Assembly (NCBI GenBank): GCA_032622095.1
Contig: CP136063.1
Location: forward strand, 275,523,426-275,587,425
DNA: 64,000 nt
Direction: 5' to 3'
Source: Siphonodentalium dalli
Lineage: Eukaryota; Mollusca; Scaphopoda; Gadilida; Siphonodentaliidae
Each line of letters opens with the position of its first letter. Within the stretch, counting starts at the first letter, position 1. Below, piece by piece: positions 11,600 to 23,329 of this stretch. Below the pieces are notes generated by a model. That model saw only the letters and a program-made list of their open reading frames with translations. It made no database searches and was not told where the DNA came from. The translations under genes were made by a program, and so were the position numbers.

Positions 11600-11735
11600 C
11601 CTGAGAATATGGTGCTGGGCATTTGCAGAATGAGGTCCCCAGGGGGTGAATTTAGTGACACTACTCTGCACAGTGGGCTAGCATCACTAAATTCACATTA
11701 TGGGGAGCTCATTCTGCTTAGGCCTCATCTTCTCC
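11600..11735. mobile_element. PAL-C monomer hairpin
   Basis: One diverged inner hairpin followed by the GCTTAGGCCTCATCTTCT segment seen in the long PAL-C elements at 24754 and 28672. Confidence 0.65.
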
Positions 11736-12467
11736 GGAATGTATCTTTATTATCAAACAAGGGTTGCGCATCAAAGATGGCTCTGGTACAGTCTGTTCAA
11801 GTTTTTTTTTGCCCATAAGAGTGAATCTGTTCAACCAAGAATCACTAAAAATGGATGAACTAAAGTAGCATATCTCACAACAAAGGGTCAGAACTCGGGT
11901 AAATAAACAAAAATAGGACAAACCTGGTTTTTGAACTTAAGATATTTTATTGTTGTTGAAGATCCATATACTCAATATGAATGGAATCAGTTGACATTTG
12001 TTCGTTTTCGCAATAACAGTCATAAATTTGCCCCAAAAAAGATAATCACGCTAACGGTCATAAAATAGTTATAAAAAAGACAAACTAAGGGTCAAAACTC
12101 GGGTAAAATAAATCAGACAAACCTGGTTTCGAACTTGAACGAGATATTGTTGTGAAAGGTCCACAAATTTAATTTCCACATGTTTGTGACTGCTTATATT
12201 CAGTCGGTCAACAGCTCTTCAGAGCTTGTGTTTGTAATATGTTTAAATACCTCTGACTTTTAAATAACAAAGGCAAAGGCCAATAATAAAACACCCTCTG
12301 CATTCACACAATTAGCTTCCTTGAGAATCAGTACAAATAGCGATACAGTTAAAAAAAAGTTTCTGACATTCATCAGGCAATAACTGAAGTGGGCCACTTC
12401 ATAAATAGCGATGGACACTACGTCACTCCCAAGACGATCGTGTTCTAATTTGAATAATATATGTTAC
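11736..12467. other. Intron DNA with a weak tandem duplication
   Basis: A segment 'AGGGTCAGAACTCGGGTAAA ... ACAAACCTGGTTT' occurs twice (about 11880-11960 and 12085-12140). No gene recognised. Confidence 0.4.
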
Positions 12468-12471
12468 TTAA

Positions 12472-12915
12472 CCCTTTCAGTGCCAAGTCCGATTTTTGTA
12501 TCAACCCATATACCCTGTGCCAATGCATTCTCTTATATATGCGAGGCGACCTATGGTCGACTCGCATATATAAGAGAATGCATTGGCCAAACAATTTATC
12601 ATCATTTGTTATTATTTTTTACAATTTTTTACAATTTTAATAATTTTTTCTTATAATCTTTAACAGACTTATTTTGTAGGTTTAGTGCCAGGGAATCTTA
12701 CGTTTTTCATGGGCATCAAACTTATTACTATGAATACTTGGTGATAGTTTTGAGTTATAACATGTCCCTAAGGTTTTATCCAGTTTGTTTTTAAATTCGC
12801 TATAGCATGCTTAAGCATACCCAACAAAAATTCAACCCAAAAAAATATGAAAAAATAAATAAATAAAATGACAGTAAATTAGGGCAGATGAGATCGGCCC
12901 CTGGCACTGAAAGGG
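12472..12915. mobile_element. piggyBac-like MITE, second family, one PAL-A hairpin
   Basis: Termini CCCTTTCAGTGCCA / TGGCACTGAAAGGG at TTAA (12468-12471 and 12916-12919). It carries one hairpin module on its left side only. Relatives are at about 36145-36402 (left-truncated) and 52651-52884. Confidence 0.85.
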
Positions 12916-12919
12916 TTAA

Positions 12920-13312
12920 CCCTTTACCCAACAAACCGGCCAAAACCGGCCAAATAAAGCTTCAACAGCCTATAATATCTTCGGTCTGTCTCAATAGAAC
13001 CATACAAATATGGATATCATTGGAACCGGCTCCTTGACCACATTGTGATAGTTACAGTTATGCCCTGTGCCAATGCATTCTCTTATATATGCGAGTCGAC
13101 CATAGGTCGCCTCGCATATATAAGAGAATGCATTGGCCTAAAATAAATCCTTTTTTTAACACTTTTTACCATTTTTTCTTACATTCTTTAACAATTTTAT
13201 AATTTTTAATATGTTAAGCCAATGCATTCTCTTATATATGCGAGGCGACCTATGGTCGACTCGCATATATAAGAGAATGCATTGGCACAGGGCCCTTCTG
13301 TTGGGTAAAGGG
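12920..13312. mobile_element. piggyBac-like MITE abutting the previous one
   Basis: The same family as 9649-10038 and over 95% alike by eye. Its left TTAA (12916-12919) is the right TTAA of the preceding element. The right TTAA is at 13313-13316. Confidence 0.85.
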
Positions 13313-13545
13313 TTAATACAATTGTGGTAGTTTTGAAAAGTTGTTCACATTATTAATGTTCTACAATGCACTGGTATGTGATTATCAGAAATGACTTGAG
13401 ATCCATTGGGGTCATTGGGTTAAGACCGGCAGAAAATTCACACACTTTGTTTAAGTACTCTACCAGTCATATCCTACGACCCCAATGGATCTGCCAGTCA
13501 TTTCTTAAATGTGTTACTAGCGATGAAAGACATGGGTAAACTCAC

Positions 13546-13629
13546 TAGTTTCAGGAAATGTGCAGGATCACACTGAATTCTGTATTGTAGGACGTCTACC
13601 ACTTCTACGAACTTCAAACATGATAAGGT
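13546..13629 (-). CDS. UBF-like gene, exon 9 (end of N-terminal domain)
   Basis: An 84-nt exon (28 codons, phase 0 at both ends) between TATGTTTCAG and GTGAGT. Only one frame is open. It begins TLSCLKFVEVVDVLQ and ends in HFLKL. It lies where UBF has its RTLTELILDAQEHV helix, and it leads directly into the PKKP of HMG box 1 in exon 10. The sequence identity is weak. The support comes from phase, position and splice sites. Confidence 0.65.
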
Positions 13630-13698
13630 CTGAAACATATAAATAAACATTCTTAGGCCATTCAAAGTCAATTACGCATTTTTCAGGCCAAAAATCTT

Positions 13699-13925
13699 TT
13701 AACCCTTTCTATACTAGAGCTTCCTGAAATTTTACGAAAACCCTGTGCCAATGCATTCTCTTATATATGTGAGTCTCCCACAGAGAGCCTTGTGTATATA
13801 TAAGAGAATGCATGGGCCTAACAAATTTACCTTTACCTTGTAAGCCTGTGCATTTACATATATGCAAAGCTCTCTATGGGAGACTCGCATTTATCAGAGA
13901 ATGAACTGGCACTAGTATTAAAACA
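13699..13925. mobile_element. Degenerate TTAA element with PAL-A hairpins
   Basis: Starts at TTAACCCTTTCTATACTAGAG and contains two diverged hairpins. The right end is lost. Relatives are at 48640-48905 and 49590-50040. It begins about 70 nt upstream of the exon 9 acceptor. Confidence 0.55.
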
Positions 13926-14326
13926 ATTATCTGGCTAATTGACGTCAACGCGATTATTAATTTAGTCAATCTGCTAGTCGGTTAATCGGGAAAAATACTA
14001 CCTATATGCTATCACGACAGCAGTGCCATTGCACTGTCATATTATCACATAAACTGTAGCAGTTAACATATATTAACTTGTTAAAGCCTCATTGTATTGT
14101 TCCTTTTGACGATTGCCGCTGCCATCAGTCATGCACGGGCGTTGAACTCAGTGACCTGAACTGAACTCAATCTCATCTGTGGGCACGGTTTCTTTTATGT
14201 TGATCATCAGACTTGAAGTGTCAGTGCCGACTGCTATGTACACTGTCTATTTCGTAGTTACTCAATTGATCAGTGATAACTTGTCACTGTGGCACATGTC
14301 GCGTGAAATATTAGTTTACTTCCCGT

Positions 14327-15332
14327 TTGGGTTGCCACGACTATCAGTTTTCATAATCGACTAATAGACCGTTATAATTGACGGTTAGTCGACTAATCGT
14401 TCCTATATGCGGCCTATATTACACCCAGGTAAACAAATGATAAATCTGAAATTAGAATGACTACTTTACATCCAGTAAAACAGAGTTATAAATTGTCAGT
14501 CAGCAGGCTTGTCACTCTGAGGTCCCCGCCTGTCATTGGCCACCTAAACGCCATCCTCGTCGTTATTCCAGAGGACGATAATTTTTTATAGTATCTGTCC
14601 CAGTTGTCTGTCCAGTCAATCAATGTTCGCCGTGAACATGCATTGGGGTGCCATTTGATATCGTGTGGAATTGTCGCATACATATTGAAAACAGACTATA
14701 GTTAGTTTTGCAGAGAATTCCATTGTGTATAGATTACGTCACCTGACATATATAGAGTGCTTAGTTTATTTCACTGGCACGCGCAGCTTGTTAATTACAA
14801 ATTAATAGTTTATATATGTTACCACATTGGAGAATGTAATGTCCCTCGAACTTTGTAACTGTGAATAATGGTGACCGTTCTACAGTATGAAATTGGAAAA
14901 ATGAAACCTAGATGCAGTCCTGTGCACGTCGTCCAATTTGGCTATAATGATCGCTAATTACCAATCCATAGGAGCATAATTTGACATTTAAACATAATTT
15001 ATAAACAATGACAAAGCCGTAACACGACATCAAAGGAAGCCGCTGGCCTGCCACGTCTATGAGAAGATGCCGTACACGAAATCTTTCAAGATGACCGCCA
15101 AATGTCGGCTGTGAGATCAAACACAAACGAAGCCGCATCAGAAGTGGCTGTCGGGTGGTAAATTGCATACTCTGTTAACTTTTACTTCCAGGCATGGCAT
15201 TTGTGCATAGCACTGCTTACATACACAACCATATCCACCCCCCTGGGGCGATTAGTCAACGAAAGTAAATAACCATTGATTATCGCACCTGTTGAAGGTT
15301 AGTCGATTAATTGAATAATCGTGGCAAGCCTA
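14327..15332. mobile_element. hAT-like element, older copy of 29651-30729
   Basis: Termini GGGTTGCCACGACTA / ATAATCGTGGCAAGCCTA and subterminal CGACTAATCG motifs match the element at 29651. The interior is also related. No clean target duplication remains and no transposase frame is open. Confidence 0.65.
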
Positions 15333-15983
15333 GTTACAGGCAACAATTTTTTAGAAATAAAATGTTTTTATTACATGCATTTCTCCAAACCGTGAAAGCG
15401 TGCTGTAGCGCGGGGTTTAAAGCATCAAATTGGGAGACTCACGATCAAAACAGGAGATTTTATGGGTTTCGTGTTTCTGGTTGAACGTTCTGAAACGGAA
15501 AGTTGGATACTCAAAACTGCGATGCCACATGGCCCATTTTATACCTATGGGCATAGAAATGCAAAGTTTCGGAAGGGGTCAGACTAATCAACTAGTATTC
15601 GATTACCTGTCGACTCCTGAAAATCCTTAACTGTTTCAACACTAACTGGAACAAAGCATTCCACTTCTGCATCGGCTAGCTCTAGGTTTAATTTCAGTTG
15701 GCTGTGGCCATTATTTCTGAATAGATGTCCAGTTGATAGATTCCATGTGATTTATTGTGTCAAAATCATCCAATGAAGTATCATTGACACATTTTTGTGT
15801 GGCGACCCAAATTAATTTTGGAATACAAGATGATGAAAAGTTAGCCATCAACAAGAATATGGTATGGTGTGATTGTTGATGTGCGGATACATACACTATA
15901 CTTATTTACGAATCGTCAATCACGTTTTATCCATGCAAATAGAGATGTTATATAGCACCATGCTGGTTATACATGGAAATTTT
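15333..15983. other. Unassigned intron DNA
   Basis: No repeat family recognised. Open frames on both strands look random. Part of the text (about 15850-15990) recurs at 32910-33010. Confidence 0.4.
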
Positions 15984-16166
15984 CAGTAATGCTCTAATTA
16001 ATCGACCCCTTAACCACAGCAGAATTATGGGTAACTTTTCAGTATTTAGGTGTAAATATGGCTTGTTGCCATTCATCGGAAAGCTCTCCCCGAGAGCTTT
16101 CCGATGGAATGGCAACAAGCCATAATTCTGCTTTGGTTAAGGGGTCGATTACTTATGGCATTACTG
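15984..16166. mobile_element. PAL-B foldback
   Basis: CAGTAATGCTCTAATTAATC left arm and matching right arm ending CATTACTG, with TA at the right side. The arms differ by several substitutions. Confidence 0.7.
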
Positions 16167-16564
16167 TAGGTGTTTACATTTGTGACAACACTTGTTGGGA
16201 AATTCCAATTTGAATATGGAAGTTGTAAACCACAATTGGTCACCACCAATACCGCCAAGAAAAAACGTTATTATAGGTCTTTTTCGGCAAATATAATAAC
16301 GCGCTTGTTATTGGGGTGAGTATTTGTTGGTAATAAACTAATTTGTATAACTATATGGTGCGTATCGTGATACATAAATATATCGTTACACCCCTTGCGA
16401 TATCTCTGACAAAAATCATCGAACCAGACCCATATTCTAATTTGACATGAATAATGCGATGGATATTCCTCATATCAAGTTTCATTTGGATCAGTTGATA
16501 CTAACTGGAGTTATCATCCAAACAACACGATACATGGCAATTTCGAAGTCAACAGACCATAATG

Positions 16565-16895
16565 ATGATAATGAAAATGTAAATGACACTGTAGCTCAAC
16601 TTTGATAGGGGATAATTTCAAATATTACAGTCAATGGAGCGATAAGGACTATAGATTTCAAATAGCATGGTGATTTAAGATAATAAATCGAGACCCCTGT
16701 GGGTGAACATGATTTAGTCAACATATAAATCATATCATTGATGTTAGTTTCTGTAATATTTGAAGTTGTTGACACTAAGATGCTTGATACCCAGATATAG
16801 CTATAGTATTCAGAAAAATTAACCATTTCATGATGGGAGCTGCGCTGGTGCAGCATTAATGATCCTGTGCCAGTGCATTCTCTTATATATACGAA
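16565..16895. repeat. Dispersed-repeat ends and half PAL-A element
   Basis: Contains AATGACACTGTAGCTCAACT (end of the dispersed element also abutting exons 8 and 11) and, from 16814, the left half of a TTAACCATTTCATGATGGG element. Confidence 0.5.
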
Positions 16896-16984
16896 GAAAA
16901 GTAAAAATTTATAAACATTAAGAATAAGAGTTGGTGAGAGATAAACCTAATCATCTACAATAACGACAAAATCTGTGGAGAACA

Positions 16985-17690
16985 GATTTAAATATATATA
17001 TCTACTATATATTTTGAGAACTCCGTATATATATGTGTTTGTATATATATATGTGTGTATATACTTTATAGAATCGAAAATGGCTGCACCGATTGACCTC
17101 AAACTTCCTATCTAAGGGTAAAAACCCACGGGAATGGTCGTTGCAGCGTTTTCGAGAAGATCCGAGCACCCATTCTCCACTCCCAGTCACACAAAACGGC
17201 ACTGTGGGGTTAATCGCGTTCGTATCCGCAGTGTCGTTGATAAAGAGCGTACGTGTGTAATGTGATTCTTACGTCGGGGTCCACACGTGAGCATGACTGT
17301 ATCCAGACATGAGCGTGTTGTGTGATTCTTACATACTTAGGGCTTCCTAGGAACAGCATCGGTTCAGTTTTTCCGCCCGAGGTGATCTTCACCTTGAAAC
17401 GGGTACCCACAAATGATATATATGCGTGTGTCCTTTATAGACTCGAACCGATTGAGCTCAAACTTGCTACCTACGGGAAGTGTCATGGACGGGTTAAATT
17501 GTGACCCAGACCTGACCTTGACAATGATCAATTCAAGGTCAAATCGGGTAAAACTGGCGGATTTAGACGAAATTTTACACTTAGGTGCAGCATACGTGTC
17601 TCGGAAGCTGTTGCAATTGCTTTTTCGAACAAAGCCATGAGACGAACCATGCCAGTGGCGGGCTAACCTGCTAGTTTATATATAAAAGAC
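16985..17690. repeat. (TA)n tract and unclassified internally repeated segment
   Basis: TATATA-rich tracts at about 16990-17065 are followed by a segment in which two similar passages (near 17065 and 17435) share 'GACTCGAA...GATTGA...CTCAAACTT'. It resembles a degraded element, but the class is unknown. Confidence 0.35.
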
Positions 17691-18446
17691 AGCTACCATA
17701 ATATGTTTTGGCATGTAACTAGTGTTGAAATGGTTTGTCAATTAGTCGATGTTGACGAATTGTTCACCAAAAGTCGAGTCCAGAATCCCAAGTCGATTAG
17801 TTGCATTTATATATTAAATTGAGCACACACTATGTTTTAAGGAAAAAATGGTACAATACAATATACCAACAACAGCAAGGACAGTGTTATAAGTTAAAAC
17901 AAAAGCTGTGCTAAAATTGACAATGTCACTAATAAATAAACATTATTGTGCGATGGCCAAACAAAGATAACCGTATCGGCTGCCGCGCTTGGAATACTTT
18001 GATGTTCTTTCAATTTGTGTCACGTCAGTTTAATTGAATATAATAATTATACCAATATGTTTATTGCGTATTCTCAATTTCTCACAATGTGTGTAATTAA
18101 TTCAGTATGGGTATGGACTAATGTGTCCTAATATGGTATGATGAATGTGTCATACATAATACAACGTTAAACGAGAAACCTATATAAAATGATTAAATGA
18201 ACTCCATCAAAGCCAACTTAGCCAAGACACCCGGTATTAATTAGCTGGATGGATATAAATATTTAGTAGCGCTGGCCACCGGTTTCCATCTTCCGATTAT
18301 AATACCCACGAAAAATGGGAATTGCAGTTTTTTCGCAGTGGTTTTATAATACTCAATAGCCACATAGTAAATTGAAAGTTTTCCATGGGAATGGGGGTTG
18401 TCGATTAGTCGACTTCGACTCGATTTTTGACTGTCAATAAGTCGAC

Positions 18447-19979
18447 TACCTTACCTTAAATTCGCGCAGTACTATTTTTCGCTCAGTTTAAATTCGCGCA
18501 CTTTGAATTCGAACACCCAGCTGCGCAAATTCAAAACTGACAATAATATTTTTGAAAAAATCTTGTTATACATGTAAATAAATATTAATGGAAATTATGG
18601 AATTGAACTCGACAAAAGTAAAACCACAACCGCGCGTATGCTCTGCTGACTTCAGAAATTAAATCAACTCATGATTATATTTTGAGTGCATAACTAACTC
18701 ACACTGTTTGGTCATGGTGTCATGCAGTGTCACCCCAGAGTTGTGAATTCGGAGATGTGCTTTTGTGAACCTTCAGCCAGGAATGGGTGTATTTCTTAGA
18801 AGCATTATCTCAACATCAACGATCTAAACATGATGCATCACTTTACACAGGGTTTCCGCTAGGGGGTAGGGGAATGGGGCCTGTTTGTAGATAGGGGAAA
18901 ACATTAACACCTGTTTCGAAAATTTAGAAAAGTGCAACACTAGAAATGCATTGTCCAGCACGCCCAGAACGTGAATTACGATTATAATTCTGGTATGTAT
19001 ACATTCTCAAAATTAAAACAAGAAATGTAACAATTTACATCGTTTATGTGATACAACAGTCAGTCAATTAACCACATTATTGTGATTGAACTGAGTGAAA
19101 TAAAAACGAAATTTTAACTGAGACTAGCTTCAGATTTATTTTTTATATCCGGTGGGTAGAATAATTAAATGTACTATGATATTTCGTACCAGTTAAAATT
19201 CAACTATACTCTTCGCATGAGGAGGTGCCTCGCCAAGTCATCAAGGGAAGTTCATGACCAACAGTAACATTCACTCGTCTTCTAAAAATTAATTCGATCT
19301 ACGAACACTGGTTTAAAAAGATTGGAACTATTTTGTAGTCGCATTCAATCATTTGGGGGTCGCACAATTGAAATTACCTCAAGAGAATTGCTGCTATCGG
19401 CGGGAAAGTGTTAGCTATAATGCTCCATTGGGCGGGGGGGGTCACACAATTGAAATTGACTCAAGAGTATTGCTATCGGCAGGAAAGATATATACTTGGT
19501 AACCAACGAAGCTTCATTGGTAGAGTTACGTCACAAATATCGCATTCGCATCGTACACAAAATATATCGTTTCCGGCTATATATTACGAATCGATATACT
19601 GAGGGTTTTACGGTTACACGAAATTCCAGGGTTTTCAAGGAGTTTGCATTAAAACAAGGGGTTCAAGGGCCCTGGGAGGGGAATGCGTCAGAGGAAAACT
19701 TGGCTAGGGGAAAACTTGGCTAGGGGAACGGGGCCGTCAAAGGGACCCCCTGCCGGTATAGCGGAATCCCTGCTTTACAAGTGCATATGAATAATGTCGT
19801 TGGGAATGGTTGCCCGCAAGTAAATATATTTGTCTATTATAGCTATCTAAATTAACCCTCCTATTTTTTATTGTTTTGTATAAACTTATGAGTCGTACTA
19901 TTTTTTGCTCAGTTTTAAATTCGCGCACCGATGGATGCGCGAAAAATAGTACTGCGCGAATTTAAATACGAGTAAGGTA
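18447..19979. mobile_element. Middle element of the nest (AATTCGCGCA termini)
   Basis: Ends TACCTTACC...AAATTCGCGCAGTACTATT and its complement form an inverted repeat starting and ending at TA. A second internal copy of the GCGCGAATT motif lies near each end. Confidence 0.6.
18848..19772. mobile_element. Inner element of the nest (CAGGGTTTCCGC termini)
   Basis: Termini CAGGGTTTCCGC and GCGGAATCCCTG, flanked by CTTTACA on both sides (7 bp). The subterminal parts are rich in TAGGGGAA motifs. Same family as 42459-43861. Confidence 0.7.
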
Positions 19980-20111
19980 TGAAAAACCCTACTCGTTTCA
20001 GCACTAGTTACACGTCAAATGACCCAAACCATTTTTTGCCTAATAAATACTCATTGACAGTAATTCCCTTCGAAATTCCCACAAATTAAGAGTAATCCTT
20101 CTGAGCTTGTA

Positions 20112-20281
20112 CAGTAATGCCCTAAATAATCGACTCCTTAACCACAGCAGAATTATGGGTAATTTATCAGGATTTAGTCGGAAATATGGCTTGTTGCCAT
20201 TCATCGGAAAGCTCTCTCAGACTAAATCCTGAAAAATTACCTATAATTCTGCTGTGGAGTCGATTATTTTGGGCATTACTG
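20112..20281. mobile_element. PAL-B foldback
   Basis: CAGTAATGCCCTAAATAATC left arm and right arm ending GGGCATTACTG, with TA flanks. The right arm has lost some bases. Confidence 0.75.
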
Positions 20282-20447
20282 TATTTAAATATTATCAGTC
20301 ATCTGCTCATATATCCTGAACACCCCCTCCAGATAAATATTAGACTATTTCAATATATAATTTTATAACTTGTGGGAGAATCTATTTAGTAAATAAAGGG
20401 GTTAACTGGGAGGGGGCTGGTGGGGGTGGATGAAGCATAAATTTTAC

Positions 20448-20632
20448 CTTCTCAATGAGATAAGTGGCAGTTTCCTTGCAGGATTTCTCATCGAAATTTC
20501 CAAATGCAATCGATTTCCAATCGACTTCGCCAAGTGATTTGAATCTGTTTGAAACAGTGACGTCATTACTTATAAAACCTTTAAGCTCAGTAACCAAATG
20601 AGCAAAGTCTTCAGGCGACCATATTGGACCAC
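20448..20632 (-). CDS. UBF-like gene, exon 8 (UBF N-terminal domain)
   Basis: A 185-nt exon between TTTTGTAG and GTAAAA. It encodes 61 residues beginning GPIWSPEDFAHLVTELKG and including EVDWKSIAFGNF and CK. From memory of the family, vertebrate UBF has WSQED...L at the same place, then an F-K pair, MDWEKVAFKDF and a CK pair. The spacing between these matches closely. This is the segment that marks the gene as UBF-like and not a generic HMG-box protein. The acceptor abuts a dispersed repeat that begins about 10 nt upstream of the exon. Confidence 0.85.
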
Positions 20633-20640
20633 CTACAAAA

Positions 20641-21120
20641 TTAGAAAATGAAAGTATCAATGACACTGTTGCTCAACTTGGAGGGGGGATAATGCCATAC
20701 ATTAGTAAATGGAATGATAAGGAATGTGGAAAGTTTAAATGTTTAAGCAACACCAGAGGTGATGCCGAAGAGCCATGTGAAGTTTGTGATCAAATGGCTG
20801 AGAAATGTGTGGCATGCTGAAGTATTTAGTCATGCAAAGAGTAAAAGTCTTAATCATTTAAATTTGACAGCTCCCATCTTGAACTGATCTTAAACATACC
20901 TGTAAATTTTCAAAATATTTCTCCAATAAATGGGGGATGCAAAATGTGCCAATGGATTCAGATGTGAAATTCAAGATGGCCACTGGAGGTCATATATTTT
21001 ATCGAATATGGGAAAAATTTGATGGTTCACATTTAGTGGTCACCAAAAAGATCCAGGCTGACAATAATTCTGAATATGACAAAACTGTCAAACACTCCTA
21101 TAAATGGGCTTATATCTAAT
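20641..21120. repeat. Dispersed AAGATGGC repeat, degenerate units
   Basis: Starts with TCAATGACACTGTTGCTCAA immediately upstream of exon 8 and continues with degraded 'ATTTAGTCATGCAAAGAGTA' and 'CAAGATGGCC' units. Confidence 0.6.
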
Positions 21121-21226
21121 TACTTTCGGGTATAGAATTGTAGAGATGGTAGATTTATGGTGTCAAATCAAACAGGGCATCTTTAACAACGTGGCTATAT
21201 AAATAGAAACATATTAATGAAATTAC

Positions 21227-21322
21227 TGTTATGTCTCGTATTATTTACTGTAGCTCTGCTGACGGGCTCCGGATCTCGCTGGACTGTCTCTTCAGATTCT
21301 TCATGAGAACTCTGGGAAGGCT
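21227..21322 (-). CDS. UBF-like gene, exon 7 (Ser/Glu-rich linker)
   Basis: The acceptor is AATTTTCAG at the high end. Two donors are possible: GTAAAT after 74 nt (phase 0) and GTAATT after 96 nt (phase 1). Only the second keeps frame with exon 8, so the 96-nt version is given. It encodes K-PSQSSHEESEETVQRDPE, then PVSRATVNNTRHN. The segment is acidic and Ser/Pro-rich and is probably disordered, with several potential phosphorylation sites. The choice of donor is an inference from phase. Confidence 0.55.
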
Positions 21323-22285
21323 CTGAAAATTATTCAAAGGATTTAAGCCTTTCTATAATACTAAATACTCATTAACAGGTAGTTCCCTTGGGAAATGTTC
21401 ACATAAACAACTGTTGAACTTATTATCTGAACATTTCCCACCAAGAATATGAATTCTTCTGCATTTGAATTAGCTTATTATCTGTCTGACGTCCGCTTTT
21501 ATTACCTGAACACCCTTCCAAATGAATAATTGACCATTCCAAAATATAATTTACTGGTTGGTCATTACTGGGAAGGTCCTGCAAATCTATTCGATTCGAT
21601 GCAATTCAAAATCGTCTACCATGATTCGGATTTTGTCAAATCTTTGGTGACAGATGCATTTCCGTGCATTCTACAGACCACAATGCTCTTATTAGAAAAG
21701 AAAATTCACTATAATAATGTAGTAAACGACTTAAACATACACACGTACCATTATGTCCGATGGCAGGTAGATTCCAGGAATCGTGGGAATTCCACAACAC
21801 ACATGTATGCCAGATTTTAGATCTTTGTTTGATCTGCATAAATGCAAGTCTGAATCTAAGTACGAAGTATTTTTGTAAATATGGTCTGGTAAGTCTGTCA
21901 GTTCAAGCGACATACAACACAAATATCGCAAGTGTAGCGAAAAATACTGTGCTATTCAAGGAAATGAAACAGGCCGTATTATGTCGACATTGGTTCTCTC
22001 ATGCGTGTATACTTTTATCTGTACTCAACGATTGCTTTGGCACAGAAAACGCATAGGTGTGTGTAGATAAGTGCATATATCTGCACTACATCGACAATCA
22101 ACAGGTGGTTTTCGGCACTCAATTTTAGGTGTTTCTTCAAAGTTCTATGTATTTGAACTAGATTGGCTCAGTAACAATGAGTCGATTCGATTTGATATCG
22201 AATCGTTTGCCCGATTCGATTCCCGATTCGATTCGAAATGAAAACAGGCGATTCACAGGGCCCTAATTACTGGCATATGGCATGT

Positions 22286-22435
22286 ACAGTAATGCCCTAA
22301 GTAATCGACCTCTTAACCAAAGCAGAATTAAGGGTAACTTTTCAGGATTTAGTCGGAAATATGGCTTGTTGCCATTCAAGCCATATTTCCGACTAAATCC
22401 TGAAAAGTTAACCATAATTCTGCTGTGGTTATTCA
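22286..22435. mobile_element. PAL-B foldback, right end lost (unit 1 only)
   Basis: Starts at TACAGTAATGCCCTAAGTAA and folds back but lacks the CATTACTG terminus. It is absent at the matching place in unit 2. Confidence 0.65.
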
Positions 22436-23329
22436 GACATTCAAAATGGGCCTGCACTTTCCGAGTTGACATTTCCATGAAATGAAAGTGTCAATGACAC
22501 TGAAGCTCCACGTGGAGAGGGGCTAATGCAATATGTTACAGTTAATGGGGTGAGAAGGAATGCGGAAAGTTGATATGTCTATGTACCAAGATGGCCGCTG
22601 GTGTCCATGTTTTTTAATAGAATTCGGAAACTAGAATGATCCTGAACATGTCTGTATTTTTTCAAAACATTTCTCCAAAAATGTTGGCTGCAGACTGTTT
22701 CGATTGATTCAAAATGTAAAATCCAACATGGGCGCTAACGGCATGTTTTTAAAAAAAATTTATGGCTCCCTTCTAGTGGTCACCCCTAAGATCCATTTGA
22801 AGTTTAGTGATAAACAAATGAGGGATGTGGCCTGTAGGGTGTGCCAAAGGATTTAGTCATGCAAAGAGTAAAATCCAAGATGGCCACTAGCAGCAATGTT
22901 TTTCAAAGAATTTCCATATGAAGTTTGGTGACAATAGGATCATGGAGATGGCCTATAGGGTGTGCCAAAGGATTTAGTCACACAAAGAGTAAACTGACTA
23001 CTGACTGCCAAGTTTTTCAATGAAATTCGGAAATATTTGATGGTTCCCATCTAGTGGTCACCCAAAAGATCCATAGGAAGTTTGGTGACGATTGGATGAG
23101 GGATGTGGTTTGTAGTAGGGTGTACCAAATGATTCAGTCATGCAAAGAGTAAAATCCAAGAAAGGCTGCCAGCAGCTATGTTTTTCATTGAAACTTTTTC
23201 AAATTTGATAGCTCCCATCTGGAGGTGATCTTAAACATGCCTGTATATCTGATAGCTCCCATACTCATTGAAAAACAGTTCCCATAGAAAATATTCTGGT
23301 AAGAAGTTAAACAACATTTTCTGCATTAA

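Larger units (their letters stand above)
17720..20006. mobile_element. Outer element of a three-level nest (TAGTGTTGAAA termini)
   Basis: Left end TAGTGTTGAAATGG and right end TTTCAGCACTA are inverted. The subterminal regions hold GTCGACTA motifs. A second left end of this type is at about 42321. No clear target duplication. The element is interrupted at 18447 by a second one. Confidence 0.55.

Noticed and set aside
13546-13629. Alternative frames for exon 9
   Set aside because: Both other frames contain stops within the exon, so only the listed frame was kept.
21249-21322. Shorter version of exon 7 ending at GTAAAT
   Set aside because: It ends in phase 0 and would break the frame of exon 8, although it could be an alternative splice form.
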